Shown piece after piece: positions 14,018 through 26,964 of a stretch of DNA of 64,000 bases. The stretch spans positions 2,143,001 through 2,207,000 of the forward strand of contig NC_134013.1 in the NCBI RefSeq assembly GCF_040712315.1, written 5' to 3'. The notes beneath the pieces are model-generated. The model was not told the DNA's origin. It made no database searches and saw only the letters and a program-made list of their open reading frames with translations. Each line of letters begins with the position of its first letter. Position 1 is the stretch's first letter. The DNA is from Castanea sativa. Taxonomy: Eukaryota; Streptophyta; Magnoliopsida; Fagales; Fagaceae. The position numbers and the translations under genes are program-made.

Positions 14018-14019
14018 TG
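13991..14019. repeat. A-run followed by (AT)n microsatellite
   Basis: A poly-A tract passes into alternating AT. Confidence 0.9.
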
Positions 14020-16459
14020 AAATTTATGGTATTTGTAGCATTATTGCATGAGATTATCAAATTACTATAGAGTAAACAGTGACAGCAGGTTCATGGAACA
14101 TGGGGTTGTCAAATAAAAAAAGCTAGCAGATTCTTTTTAGTGACAAGTACTTGCAGATATGTATATGCTGGGTAGTATCGAAGAAGTTTCGTGAATGTAA
14201 TGATAGCAAATTGAAAATCATTGCTGATTTGAAAACGATAATACATACATCTCATAAAGGTGTACCATTTCCCAACATTTTTTTTTTTGGTTCCATGATT
14301 AAAGTAATTCTGTTTGGACGTGTAATTATTAGTATCTTCTTCTTTTTTGGTTGAATAGGCCTAAGAATTTTTTTTTCCCTTTTCTCAAACAACAAAAACA
14401 TGTATAACAGTTATGAGGATCCTGACCTTCTTCTTCTTCTTCTTCAAGAGTAATGAGGAAGAGAAGAAAAGGATGGAGGTCCATTTCTATTACAAAAAGT
14501 AGTCCACTTTGTAAACATGATGAGCCGACCAATTGTAGTGAAATTTGTTATGAAGAAACACAACTATGATTCTAATCATGAGAAATGATATGGTTCTAAT
14601 GCTGAGAAATTCTAATTATGAAAAATTTGATGTACACAATATTTTCATAACAAATTTTATGTAGTATATTGTTACTTCTTATTATTGGTGTGCAAGAAAA
14701 CAATTTTGATAATAAAATTTAGATTAAAAACAGTATTTATCTGTCATTTAGAATTTATTGTAAAAATATTATACGGATATTACTTTTCTATAATTATTCA
14801 TCCAAAAAGCAAGAAACAAAATAATAATAATAACATGTGCCATTTGAGATAATATCATTAGTACATGCATGCTAATTACTAAGTTACCCGTATCTTTTGT
14901 CAATGAGTAAATATCACGAGAGAAGTTTGTGGGACTAACTTTGACGAAGTAGTATAAAACCAATAAGTTGATGCGACACAAACTTGTTTAACAATAAGAA
15001 AGTGTTGCCAGGGAATCTCGTTTTGAAAATGATATGTAGTATATTTATAATATATTTAGTATATTCTATAATAAAAGTGACATTGATAATAGGTAAACGT
15101 GAAACTCACCATTTAAATAAATTAGGAAAATGATGTGAAAGTAGTTTCGTCTCTACCGATGCAAAGAAAATTTGCAATTAATTCCAACCGCTCTTCTTTT
15201 AAATTTTAAATTTAATTTTGCATCTCTATATAATGAAAGGAAGCAATTACATGCATCTTTTTCTTATGTCTTCGAAATATGTTCACCATTTACCAAGGCT
15301 CCCCATTAAGCAACATACCAAGTTTGAGAGAGCTCTAAGGAACATAAGCTCTAAACTTGATACAATCTTAATAAATAACTTCATATTTTATTAATAATTT
15401 AATGAAAGGGTTTTTTTTTTTTTTTTTCAATATGGGATTAAACATTTTATTAATTATTTATCTTCTATATTAACTCCAATATTATTATATTTATCTTGTA
15501 ATATTTATTTATTTTAATTAAATAATATTAAAATACTCTAACAAGAAGCATAAATATAGAGAAAAGTGCAAAAATAAAACGTGTAGTCCCCTAAAATTTG
15601 ATAGCAATCTTTAATCTCTATGTAATATATATTATTTTATGTGCATTAAACTTTCATGAAAATAATAAAATACTTTCTCATTTGATGACACGTTTATATT
15701 TATAACTGCATTTTACATAAAACAATATCGCTTGGGAGTTTTCTATTACAATTAAACTAACAAAATTAATGGGTTTAAGTGTTACACAATTAACGGCTTA
15801 CACATAAAGTAAAGGAATTAAATGTCACACTCAAAATCTTGAGACGATTCCGCATTTTATGGGGAAACAATATAGGCAGGCTGATTTTTTTGAGTCTAAC
15901 ATAGGGATGGTAAATGATACTTTTCTCAACCAAAAAAAATGGAAAAAAGGATACTCATGTGAATTTCTACTATAAAATTATAAATGATATAATCGTGTCT
16001 ATTGTCCTGCACATTTGATCTTATTTGGTTTTGTATAAAATATAGAAGAGCTTTTGTTGATTTGTACCAGATAAATTTGAATATGTTTATTGTGTAATCA
16101 ATGAGAGTTGTGTGTGTGTGTACAGCACGCGCCGCAAAGGTGGGTCGGATTTGGAGACAAGTAGTGGAATTGGGCTCAACCAATTTTGCGGGCTTTATCG
16201 TTCCTACTCAATAAAGAGCTAAAACTTAATCCAATAAATCAAGGTACATGACTGAATCCATTGGGCTTGGAGTGACATTCAGTGCTTTTCTCGATAAAGT
16301 TCAAATGCATTGGCCCACGTACGTCAAGAAAATGAGCAATCAGAGAAAGAGAGAGGAGAGAATAAGAATAGGAGTTCAAGCTTTCCCAAAAAAAAATATT
16401 AAAAACTATCTTAAAATTTGTTCATACCGACATAATTCTGTCTAATTTTCTTTTTCTTT
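14020..16459. other. Intergenic DNA, nothing recognised
   Basis: AT-rich, with a TTC repeat near 14430-14445 and a T-run near 15410-15427. No exon or element border could be supported. Confidence 0.5.
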
Positions 16460-16861
16460 TATACATAATATCTTTATAATTTGGCAAGCATCTCGGTGTA
16501 AAATAACAATTTATGGTTGTAGTTAAAATAAAAAAAATAAAAAAATTGGTTTCACACAAACTTCACTCGTGTTATTTGAATTACATAATTTGTCATGACT
16601 AGCCATAGATTGATAAAGAAACCACACACACAACTATTTTGCTGAAATAATGATGCTACAGCTATTATTAGGGAACTTTCAAATACAAGAAAAATAATTT
16701 AAAATTTTGCAAAAAGTATTGCTTCTCTATAAAGTTTGCTTGAAGTTTGTTTTTTCATCCCTAAACTTTAATTTCCTAAATTATTGAAAATGTAACACTT
16801 TTTGCCCTTTTCATACAGAGATTAACAAATGAATTTCTTGCAAGTTTTAATTTAGAGAATT

Positions 16862-16922
<61 letters not shown>

Positions 16923-16960
16923 CATACTATATTATTGACACAATTTCCATTACATATAAA
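16460..16960 (+). repeat. Diverged direct duplication, copy 1
   Basis: About 500 bp (from acataatatctttataattt to gagaattaacaatatatat) is repeated in the same orientation at 17720-19290. Here it is uninterrupted and ends in an (AT)n run of about 54 bp (16867-16919). Shared landmarks include tctcggtgtaaaataacaat and gatgctacarctattattag. Confidence 0.85.
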
Positions 16961-17325
16961 AAATTAAAACAAACCAGCAAGACTTTCTAAAAAATACCAG
17001 CAAGAAAGAAAATAATAATCCACGTGCAAAATGAACCTATCAAGAGAAACTACATCTAAATGAAATAATTATACTTTCATCAAAAAAGAAAAAAAAAAAA
17101 GAGAGATAAAATGAATGAGTTAAACCAAAACAAAATCTCTATATTTGTTAAAACAAAACACCGAGACTTTCTCAAAAAAACTAGTAAGAAAGAAAGTAAT
17201 AATTCACATGCAAGATGAATCCATGTGCAAAAACTACATTTAAATAAGATAAATATAATTTCATCAAATAAATAAAATGATAAAATGAATGAGCTAAACC
17301 AAAACAAAATCTCCATCTTTCTTTC
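16961..17325 (+). repeat. Tandem repeat of about 187 bp, two copies
   Basis: Two adjacent diverged copies share agactttctmaaaaaa, tcatcaaa and aaatgaatgagytaaacca. This generates low-complexity frames on both strands with no protein resemblance. Confidence 0.7.
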
Positions 17326-17719
17326 TATCCAACCTTCTTCTTTTTCTTGTTTCTTCTCTTTCTCTCTCTCTCTTGAAATGGATGCAGTTGACTTATGGGT
17401 CATGGCTAACTCCCTTATTTTTTTCTTTGTTCTTATCTCTCATTATTTCTCTCCCTTACCGTCTTGCTTCACTCTATGTCTATCAGTAAAGTAGTTGGCT
17501 GTCAAACACCCCAAACAAAGAGATAAGACAAGAAAGGTAAAGCCAAAATGACGAAACTACCCATGCTTTTTAACTCTTCTGAGTTAAAGTTTTTAAGGAG
17601 AGAAACGTAAATATACTTGTATACGACAAACAAACGTAAAAGGAAATCTCTGATTCTACGTTTTAGTCTTTACAATATTGTTTTGTCAAACACAAGCTGC
17701 TTAATTGTCCTTTTTTATA

Positions 17720-19290
17720 TAAAGTATAGATATCTTTATAATTTAGCAAGGATCTCGGTGTAAAATAACAATTTATGGTTGTAGTTTTTTTTTTAAAAAA
17801 AAAAAAATTGGTTTCACACACACTTCAGTCATGTTTTTCAAACTACATGATTTGTCATGACCAAGGTTGGCAAAATCAAGATCCTACGTAGGATTATTGA
17901 AGGTAGGTAAGATCGTAGAATCGAATCATGAATCGTAAGATCTTAAATATTTTTCAAATTTAAAGCAAAAAACGCATTAATACTGACTTTGTATGTTGAA
18001 TAATCACGTAAATTATAAATTTATTCATAAAAAAACTAAGATTTGTATCATATGATGTAATTTGCATGTCATACATCGCTAAGTTTATACTAGTGAAACA
18101 AGTATATTTAAGTTTTGACCCAATATATCTAAAAAGTTCAATAAATATTTAATTAGCAACGAAATACCAAAATATTTATCAAAACATATAGAAAATATTT
18201 TCCAGGTTCTAAATTCTAAGTTTGAAATCCAAAATAAGTTAACAAATGGAAACTAGCTAAGTACAAAATGAAATCCAAAAGCAAGATGAGTATTAAGGTT
18301 AATTGAACATTTAATTATTTCCATTCTAAGGTTCTTATAACCACCGATCTAAATTCCTAATCATCATCATACATTTCATCATTTATATAGACATTATATA
18401 TTTGTATACTAGAGCTGCAAAAGATATCAAGATATAATTTCACACTCAACTATTCAAGTTATACAACTCAGAAACATTTAAAGAGCATGCTCAAAAAAAT
18501 CAAATAATTAATATACAAATACAAGCATAAGTGCATAACTGAAAAAATTATATTCAAAAAAATATTTTAGTAATATTAGAACACAAATTAGTATATTGAT
18601 AAAACAAATTTAACAACATTATATTATAGCTTAAAAAGCTGCAAAGCCAACATCAAATTTTTTATTTAGAAATGATGAAGCATTCCTTCATTTTGATTAC
18701 AAGTGAACTAGAAACTAGAAAACATTTGCTTAGGTTAACATAATTTTATAAAAAATAAAATAAAAGCCATACCATCACAACATAAAAGAATAAAAACCCT
18801 TAAAGTTTCATCAAAAACAAAAAATTTATCCCATAAAAAAACCCAAAAATTTATGTTTTTAGTAGGATCAGTAGGATCCCATACAATCCTACGTACGATC
18901 TTACCATTTTTACAATCCTAGTACGATCCTAAACATTTTGGTGAGGTGAGATTATAAATTGTGCGATCCTACAATCAAGATCATGATTTTGACAACCAAA
19001 GTTATGACTAGTCATCAATTGACGAAGAAACTATGCACACAACTATTTTGCTGAAATAATGATGCTACAACTATTATTAGGGAACTTTCAAATACAAGAA
19101 AAATAATTTAAAATTTTGCAAAAGTATTGCTTCTCTATAAAGTAAACTTGAAGTTTGTTTTTTCATCCCTAAACTTTAATTTCCTAAACTATTGAAAACG
19201 TTACACTTTTTGCCCTTTTTCATATAGAGATTAACAAATGAATTTCCTGCAAGTTTTAATTTAGAGAATTAACAATATATATTTATTTAT
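17720..19290 (+). repeat. Diverged direct duplication, copy 2, split by a TIR element
   Basis: Same sequence as 16460-16960, but broken between the tgtcatgac and tatgactag parts by an insertion of about 1.14 kb at 17863-19003. Copy 1 shows the uninterrupted site (tgtcatgactagccatag). Confidence 0.8.
17863..19003. mobile_element. TIR element (Mutator-like MITE) in the duplicated block
   Basis: The ends are inverted (ggttggcaaaatcaagatcc on the left, gatcatgattttgacaacc on the right). Subterminal regions on both sides are rich in variants of gatcctacgtagg. The flanks gtcatgacc and gttatgact look like a decayed 9 bp target duplication, which would fit a Mutator-like element. The interior is AT-rich with no long frame, so it is non-autonomous. 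Confidence 0.65.
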
Positions 19291-21815
19291 TTACTATATT
19301 ATAGACATGATTTCAATTACATTCATTAGCAAATTAATTTATTAGCATTTTATAATAAATTTCCAGTAAATTTAGCATTTTTCTGACTGGAAATATAACC
19401 AGATTGTTAAATTAGGGTCAAGTCAACAATATTGAGACAACTCCTTCAGCAATTATAGTACTGTAATTCGAATTTGAGCTTGGCTTTGATTCGCTGCAAG
19501 AACTATAAAGTTAGGCCGTTATTGTTGGTTTGCTCAAGATATTGGTAAAATAGGGCACATAGATAGAGCAGGTAGCTAGGCATACATCAGCTTGAGACTT
19601 GAAAGTCAGATAACGTGTTTAAATCAAAAGCCTAAATTGTATGGATTCATTGTTTAATTGGCACTTTAATTTAAGCAATCTGGAAAAAGAAGTAACCTCC
19701 CCATTTCAATGGGATTAGGAAGGTGTGGTTGTTGAGAGATAGCCGACTGGCTTAGAATATAGTCTTTATGTTGTGCTTGGGAATCAAGTTAGTGACTCTT
19801 GTATGGTTTACCAAAAAAAAAAAATGTTTGCCTCCGATTGAAAGCATTAGGAATTATGACAATAATAGACATGGAAGAAAAAATAATAAGGATAATGACT
19901 TCTTGCCTGAAAGTAGTATTGAATAATTATTAATCCCTGTTGGAATTCTCTTCCACTATGCGTTCCTTCAATGACTTATTGACATTACCATCAAATTTTA
20001 CCTAAAGATTCTTTATCACGGGCTCATTGCTAACGTAGGTTTGGGTTTAATGACTTGACCTAAGCATGTCAGATAAGGGTTGTTATAACTCATTATCGAT
20101 TGATCGAAGGCAACTATCCACACCTCACCCTTGAATGAGTGGTCGGATTAGCACGCTCATCTTATTTATAAAAAAACAAAAGGAAAAGAAAAAGAAAAAG
20201 AAAAAGTTTGTCCATACAAATTATTCATCACAATCACTTTTAATTAACTTTTTATAATTATCTCTCAACCCTTCATTTTTTTTTTTATAAGAAAAGTAAA
20301 AATGTTGGAGCAAAAACTGAGGGCGGCTTAGAGCAATTAGGTCTGAGGTTCTATCAACTGATTTCGACATGAAAACTTGATTGGTCTGAGGTTCTATCAA
20401 CTGATTTCGACATGAAAACTTGTCAAAATTGACATGATTCGCTTAGATCAATCGCTTCTTGTACATAACTTATAAAAATTTAAATGGTTTACTACATCTA
20501 AATGCGCAAAATTAGTTGATACTGGACCACATGAAAATTTAATATTTGAAGATGATGTTATATATATAATACTTGAGATGACCTATTGAAGGGAAGTTGG
20601 ACTGGTCGATTATTCAATGATCTATATTTCAAACAATCAGAATCACATGTTAGGTTTGTTAAGCTACATAATCTTAGTATTCAATATTTAATAGAACATA
20701 AAAAGTGGTAGAAAATTTATGTTCCTTAATAGCCTCCTTTTATAATTATTCAACTATTTCGTTTTATAAGGACAATCATGTTTCATATCTTTCCGTAGTC
20801 ATCTGTTGTAATAATTGAATTATTTAAAAAAAAAAAAAAACCATTTCATTTTACCAAGCTCTAGTCATTAGTCAGCATTTACAATGTTCTCTTTCCATTG
20901 GTTACTACTTACTACATATGCCATTATGCCAACATTTTGAATTTTTTTTTTCCCAACCCCTACCTTTCCTGGATGATGCATGGTTTATCTAGCTGGAACT
21001 CTCTAACTTCAGCTTAAATTAATATATATCCCATTGCAATGCCCCCAAACTTTTTTATTGGATAATTTTTTTTTTGAGAAACAGAAAGAGACATTGGATA
21101 ATAAGTGCGAAGTCACAACATAATAATAGTGTTAAGTCGCAACAAATTATTTCCTCTAAGATGTGTGGGTAGAACCGGCAATATCCCTTTATTTGATGCT
21201 ACAAACTAGGGAACGAAAATTGTGGCCAATTTTTCATCCTAGGATGAAGCAATTGTGCTTGTGGGCTCTAGAATTGTTCTCATTGTCAAAGAACATAGAT
21301 AAAGAGGTTCAGTTTCTTGTGAAAGATATTGAGAATGAGACTAATAACTGCTAATGGCACGAACCACAACAATACAACAACAAAAAAAAACAAAACAAAA
21401 AACAAAAATATATACGCATTTATTGACAATACCTCTACACACCCCTTTATCTTTGAATGGATGAAGGTTTAGAAATGCATTCTCAAAAAAGAAAAGAAAA
21501 AATATATATATTGGTAGGCACAGCCAAAATCAAATGGTTTATCCCTTTGCAGAAACATAGCCAAGTAAATTTAATAACAAAGTAATTAGTGCTTGCAAGT
21601 GGAGGTGATACCTTTGCCTTTTGAGGCATCAATTCTGTCCTGCCGTATTCACACTTTGTGATACAAAAAGACTTACTCCAGCTCCACTTCAGAACTTGAA
21701 ACTGCAGCACAAAAACGAAATTTTATTCGTTTAAAGTGGACAATTCGTCCTAGAACTCATCTATACTTTCTTATAGCTTTGGTAGTAGGAGAAGAATTGG
21801 TACACCCCCAACTTA
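19291..21815. other. Intergenic DNA and ATL 3' flank
   Basis: No gene is recognised. A 43 bp unit is tandemly doubled at 20340-20422. The part nearest 21815 probably contains the 3' UTR of the minus-strand RING-H2 gene. Confidence 0.5.
20340..20422. repeat. 43 bp unit, two tandem copies
   Basis: The phrase ggtctgaggttctatcaact through catgaaaacttg occurs twice back to back, essentially identical, which indicates a recent duplication. Confidence 0.9.
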
Positions 21816-22934
21816 TTACAAGAATAGAATAGAATTCAAGCTCTTGTTATATCTTGAGGACCAAAACCTCCCACCACTGCAAAACGATCTTTTCATAGAT
21901 ACAGGCCTAATATGCAGAAAATTTTCAATTGAAGAATGACCCATCAATCTAGGCATGCTTGAGCACCTACCATCTTGCTTTGATTCAATATCTAACTGTG
22001 AATTTTCAGCATCTTCAGTTTCAATAACCAAGCTCCCTTCTGAAACAGACCTTATTACTTGTATACCATTATCCATTGAATCATCACCAAGTGCCTGAAA
22101 ATCATTATTTCCACTACAATTCACAGTCTCTTTTGATGTTCTTTCACCATTAACCTCTGGTAATTCGCTTTCAGCGGTTATTCCAGCCGGGTTCTCAGAG
22201 ATGTCACCATCATTCCCAGAGTTCATCATAGTGGTCTCTTGGTTTCTGTCCAAATTGTTAGCATGCTGATCCACTGAACCCAGATGACTAACAAGGTCTA
22301 AACTTACAGTATCACTCACAATTATATTGGCACGGCATAGAGGACAGTTTGTATGAGACCTCAACCAAGTATCAATGCAACGTATATGAAAGGCATGGCT
22401 ACACTTAGGCAAGAGTCTAAGCATTTCATCTTCATGAAACTCGTTCAAACACACAGAACACTCGGTGCCTTCAATCAAACCCTCATCTTTCTTGTACCTA
22501 CAAACCGCAATCGAGCTTATAATAGACTGTTGTAAACCAACGGTGGTGATGAACCATATAGGATGATCAACATGATTCTCATCAAGAAAATCTTCGTCTG
22601 TACCATCTGAGCGAGAGGATGTAGGTCCATTATTTCTTCGGCTACACCAACTTGGACAAGACCTTACTATTAGAACATAGTAACTAATAAGAACAAGAAG
22701 GCTGGCTAAGACAGAAAGGGAGATAATAAGGAAGGTTGAGAAGTGGTGGCCTAAGAATTTTGAGCTATGAGAGGCTGCGAGAGATGGTGGTGGAGGTGGT
22801 GGTGGGAAATAGATATAGTCTGGGAAAGGTGGATGACAGTTAAAAGGGCAAGCTGGGTCACAAAAACCTTCACAGTTTGAGGATGGGCTTGTTGCAGTGA
22901 GTGTAGGGAAGAGTATTCTATAATTTCTAGCCAT
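21816..22934 (-). CDS. RING-H2 finger protein, ATL family (ATL51/52-like)
   Basis: A single-exon frame of 372 codons starts at MARNYRI. The order of parts is typical of ATL E3 ubiquitin ligases: a Cys/Pro-rich N-terminus with seven Pro (about 44-50), one membrane helix (about 66-90), a GLD-like motif ([10 protein letters not shown], from 133), and a complete RING-H2 finger. The zinc ligands are C159, C162, C178, H180, H183, C186, C197 and C200, with the expected Trp at 190 in DTWLRSH. The acidic C-terminal half contains a basic RSVSEGS motif and ends near GGRFWSSRY, as in ATL51/52/54-type proteins. It should be a membrane-anchored ligase with a cytosolic RING that recruits E2 enzymes; its substrates are unknown. 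Lack of introns is normal for ATLs. I see no defect. The exact ATL number is uncertain. Confidence 0.94.
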   Translation of the reverse strand: MARNYRILFPTLTATSPSSNCEGFCDPACPFNCHPPFPDYIYFPPPPPPPSLAASHSSKFLGHHFSTFLIISLSVLASLLVLISYYVLIVRSCPSWCSRRNNGPTSSRSDGTDEDFLDENHVDHPIWFITTVGLQQSIISSIAVCRYKKDEGLIEGTECSVCLNEFHEDEMLRLLPKCSHAFHIRCIDTWLRSHTNCPLCRANIIVSDTVSLDLVSHLGSVDQHANNLDRNQETTMMNSGNDGDISENPAGITAESELPEVNGERTSKETVNCSGNNDFQALGDDSMDNGIQVIRSVSEGSLVIETEDAENSQLDIESKQDGRCSSMPRLMGHSSIENFLHIRPVSMKRSFCSGGRFWSSRYNKSLNSILFL

Positions 22935-23770
22935 TGAAGGAGATTAAAAAAAAACTAGAGCGTCAAGAGAGGCAAGATACATGAATGAGTGGCTCTTTGA
23001 AGAGAGAGGTGTTTAGCTTTTGTTTGAATTGGAAGGGACCAAATGAAAGACGTTAAGAAAGTTAACATGTCTCTTTCAAAGGTTTAGTGGGTGATTTTGA
23101 TTTGTTTTGTGTGTTTGGTGATTAACAAGTTAAACTCTCTGCCTCAACATGGTTTCGTCTAGGTGTTATAGTGTATATATTAATTCCCCCAATTAGCTCA
23201 ATTCGGCATGGACCCCATATAAGGTAGACACAGGTATATATAATGGCCGGGTAATTGTTATCTCACACCTGTTGATGTGCGCTCCTTACTTATAAGGTTC
23301 ATAGTTTAACCTGCAATGTTCGCGAGATTAATTGATGTTTATGTTTAAAATGTGAAATGGGTGAGATTTATGGATGATGTACAATAATAAATGTGAGAGA
23401 ATCAATGACTTATCCGAATTAGGTTGAAGTTATATATTGTATGAGTTGAGCTAATATGTCTTATACGTACATTAGAAAATTTGCATCACTCAATATTTTT
23501 GAGTAAATATTTACCTATTTATTGTTGAATTATACGTTTTCTTTTTTCTTTTTTTCTTCATACTTGTAAAATTTTAAAATAACTAGAAATTAATAATCAT
23601 CTTATATATAAAATATTTAAATTTTAAGCTTTATGTATATAATTTACAAATAAAGCGTGAATTTATGATTGAATAGTATCTAATATTATATTATAAAATA
23701 ATGAGTTCATGCAATCTAATAAAAAAACGGTTTTAATAATGTAACTTTCATAAAAGTTACGGTATGTTCG
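22935..23770 (-). other. Upstream region of the RING-H2 gene
   Basis: Contains the likely 5' UTR and promoter of the minus-strand ATL gene. I could not pick a convincing TATA box and no other gene is visible. Confidence 0.4.
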
Positions 23771-24145
23771 TTTTAAAGTTACACTTAGTGTTAATTTGGA
23801 TACAAACGCGTTTGCGTTTGTGCTGGCGGCTGCGTTTTTTGTGTGGGTCCCATGCACTATTCACAAGACCCACAAGTACAGATTTTAGCAAATTTTTCTT
23901 CCCATGGCACTATTTATACATTTAAAAATGATTTTGCCACAATATTTTCAGTTTTCATTTTAAAGTTACACTTAGTGTTAATTTGGATACAAACGCGTTT
24001 GCAAGTTTTTTGTGTGGGTCCTGTGCACTATTCACGGGACCCACAAATATAGATTTCAACAAATTTTTCTTCCTATGGCACTATTTACACATTTAAAAAT
24101 TATTTTGCTACAGTGTTTTCACTAATAAGCGGTATCCAAACAGTA
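23771..24145 (+). mobile_element. hAT-like MITE, partly duplicated in tandem
   Basis: Two head-to-tail copies with a period of about 187 bp begin ttttaaagttacacttagtg (23771 and 23957). The outer ends are inverted (atttggatacaaacgcg on the left, gcggtatccaaac on the right). Copy 1 lacks the right end, so this looks like a tandem gain rather than two insertions. Relatives lie at 52675-52880 and 6480-6685. Confidence 0.7.
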
Positions 24146-24639
24146 TAATTTTGTAAAACTCATACTACTTAATAATTCTAGTATTCTACACTAAAGAAAC
24201 ATGTCAGTGAATACCGGGAAATCATAGGTTTTCTCCATGCTCATATTGACTTTCATATCAGAATACTATTTACTCTTTTAGTCCACAAAGTCATGCACTA
24301 TTAGTGTATTTGAAAATAATGAAAAATTAAAATTTTGATTGCAATCACTCGTTTTCTACCTAAGTTTTGTTCTTACTTTATAAGCATTGCATTTATATAT
24401 TTCACCTCGAATTTTATCAACTATTTGTGTGTACCTTTTCACCCCAAAAAAAAAAAAATCATATTTGGGTGTACTTTTATGTTAATTGAGTTGATCAATA
24501 AAATAAGTACAATTTTTTTTACAAATATTATAATTCGGACTCATTACCCATGCATGGTTAGTTTTAAATTGAACTGGTCAACTAGACAACCACCAAACTG
24601 GTCCACATATCAAAATTAATATTCATGTTTTTAAAAAAT
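24146..24639. other. Intergenic DNA, nothing recognised
   Basis: AT-rich, with a 94-codon low-complexity frame (24335-24619) that resembles nothing known. Confidence 0.5.
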
Positions 24640-25093
24640 AAAAGAGTAAATTGCAAATTACACTCTTAAAGTTTGGGAGTGATTAGATTTTACACCCTAA
24701 TGTTTCAAAAATTAAATTTTACCCTCCGAAATTTGGGGTGTTTTGATTTTACATTCTAACGTGAACTTAGATTTTACCCCCTAATGTTTCAAAAATTAGA
24801 TTTTATCCCCCAAAGTTTAGGATATTTTACACCCTCAAATTCTAAAACTTTGGAATGTAAAATCTAAACATTCCAAAATTTTAAGGGAGTAAAATCCAAA
24901 CACTTCTAAACTATAGGGGTAAAATTCAAATTCTGAAATGTTAGGATGTAAAATTCAAACATAACCAAATTTTAGGGGGTAAAATTCAAATTCTGAAACT
25001 TCAGGATGTAAAATCCAATCACCCCTAAATTTTAGGGGTGTAAAATTCAATTACCCCCAAATTTAGGGGTGTAATTTACAATTTACCCAAAAT
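24640..25093. mobile_element. Foldback MITE with internal short repeats
   Basis: The left arm (gtaaattgcaaattacactc) is complementary to the right arm (ggggtgtaatttacaattta). In between, a unit of about 40-50 bp (ttttac-ccc-taa-gttt-aaaatt) recurs in direct orientation on the left and inverted on the right. The whole 450 bp can therefore fold into one long imperfect hairpin. No coding potential. Confidence 0.75.
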
Positions 25094-26390
25094 AAAAATA
25101 AAGAAGACCTCCTACAAATCTATGAATATTTAGTTTTACATCTCAGATTGGCAAAGATTTTATAACGTCTATATAATCAATACAAGTTAGGGTATAGGGA
25201 CAATAGATAGATCATAAATGCATATGTCACAGTTTTTGTAACAAAAATTATAGTAAATTATTTCCATAGTATTTACTATTTACTATTTTGTTATATTTCC
25301 ATTCAAGTATATAACCCGGCATATATAACCAAGATAAATGATAAATTTTTACTGGCTTTTTATTTCCAAAAAAAATTATTGAATTGTGATTTATGGTTTC
25401 CCTCTCTCCACTCACATCCCTCTTTGTCCAAAAATTAATATAAGCTTAATTTTTTGATTCAATGCAAATTAAACCCCAACGTTTACTTTTCTCTCTTTCT
25501 TTACCTTGACGTTTACTATATTATATATTCCTTTTTTTTTATGGGACATATCTTTTCAATTTTTTCGTTTTAGTCTCACAATTCTTGGTTCCAAGTCCTA
25601 ATCATGACGACGACATGCTATCCTAAAGTCGGTGTGTTCACTTCATGAATAATAAGCTTTGCCAAAAGCAATCACGTACACTTTTGTTTTTTTGAGAAGA
25701 AAAAATCAGTCATACTTTAGGATTAGTAATAATCCAGAGAAGGACCTCATAGCTGCCGTGCCGAAGTCACTCTTATAGATAGAAACACAATAGTGGGCCA
25801 ATGGGGGTGGTGGTGTGACCTAGTTTTACTCTTCTAGTTTCATCTTAAAAAAAATTTTAAAAAAAAATCTTAGGAAAGTGCTAGCAAACATAGTACTTTA
25901 AATTTAATTTAATTTCCTTCTAAAACAAAAATTAAAAACTTTTATGTAAATTTTTTATGAAGAGGTTATCTACTTATTGGTGGGGAGGGTAAAGGTCACT
26001 TTCTTATGAACTCTAGGCTAGCTTTTTATTTATTTATTATATATATAAGTTTATTGTTTCAAAAAAATTCATAACTTTTTCTATAATTATTGACTTGGAT
26101 TGATATGATTTGTGAATAATAAAGATGGTGTCGGGATTTAAGGAATTGTTTAATGGTAATGATATCTTTTGTGATACCTCATGTTTGTGATTCGAATCTT
26201 AGCTCGCCTCCCTCTTTCTCATTATCTACTTATTTTAAAAAAAATAGTGTCAATAATGGATACCTATGAAAGTGATGATAATCGCAACATATTACTTAGG
26301 AAGTTATGAAAAAGTTGCGTGATTAGCAATTTTTAATCTTTTTTGTTCTTGATATGCAACTTCTATTTTTGGGCCATGCAGCCAAATAAA
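25094..26390. other. Intergenic DNA, nothing recognised
   Basis: AT-rich with no supported gene. Confidence 0.5.
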
Positions 26391-26624
26391 AGTAAACAAT
26401 GTACGCCCACAACCATGTAGCCCAATATTTTTTCATGGTGGGCTTATTAGAGTAAACAATGTACGCCCACAACCAAGTGGCCCAATCTTGAATAGTGGGC
26501 ATGTAGAGAGTAAACAACGTACGCCAATAACCAATTGGCCCAATCTTAAATAGTGGGCTTCTAGATAGTAAACCCTGTACCTCCACAACCATTTGGCCCA
26601 ATCCTGAATAGTCGGCTTATAGAT
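26391..26624. repeat. Minisatellite, four units of 58-60 bp
   Basis: Units starting agtaaac begin at 26391, 26451, 26509 and 26567. Each contains gtacgcc, then ccaca-cca, then ggcccaatc and agtgggc. The units differ from each other, so the array is not brand new. The repeating minus-strand peptide it produces (WATWLWAYIVY) is a by-product. Confidence 0.9.
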
Positions 26625-26715
26625 CTGGATTTCAAAAATAAACTAAATTGTAGCTTTGATCATCTGAAATATGGAGTTGATTGAATTTTGATACTTAGAT
26701 TTTTAAAGGTTCTAG

Positions 26716-26719
<4 letters not shown>

Positions 26720-26757
<38 letters not shown>
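26720..26757. repeat. (AT)n microsatellite
   Basis: Perfect alternating AT run. Confidence 0.95.
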
Positions 26758-26759
<2 letters not shown>

Positions 26760-26799
26760 CGAACAATTTCGCCATATAAATTAGTAATGTAACCTATCT

Positions 26800-26964
26800 T
26801 TTTTTTTTTTTAGAGAAAATTTCAACATATGACGTCCGCTCCTGATGATAGCTCTTTATCATCAGACCAAAACATCAATAAGTTTTTAGTGTAGGCAGGA
26901 TTGAACTTCAAATCTCTTATACAACCATTAGAAATTTTACCAGTTGAGCTAACTAGAATCCACA
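26800..26964 (-). mobile_element. tRNA-derived SINE (family 1)
   Basis: Read on the minus strand it has an A-box-like TTAGCTCAACTGG, a B-box-like GTTCAATCC, and ends in an A-run (the T-run at 26800-26811). The flanks taatgtaacctatct and taacgtaatttatct form a 15 bp duplication with three mismatches. The same family occurs at 49097-49264 and, more decayed, at 28020-28180. Confidence 0.8.

Noticed and set aside
26391..26624. CRISPR-like regular repeats
   Set aside because: Units are contiguous and diverged, without unique spacers, in a plant nuclear genome; this is a minisatellite.
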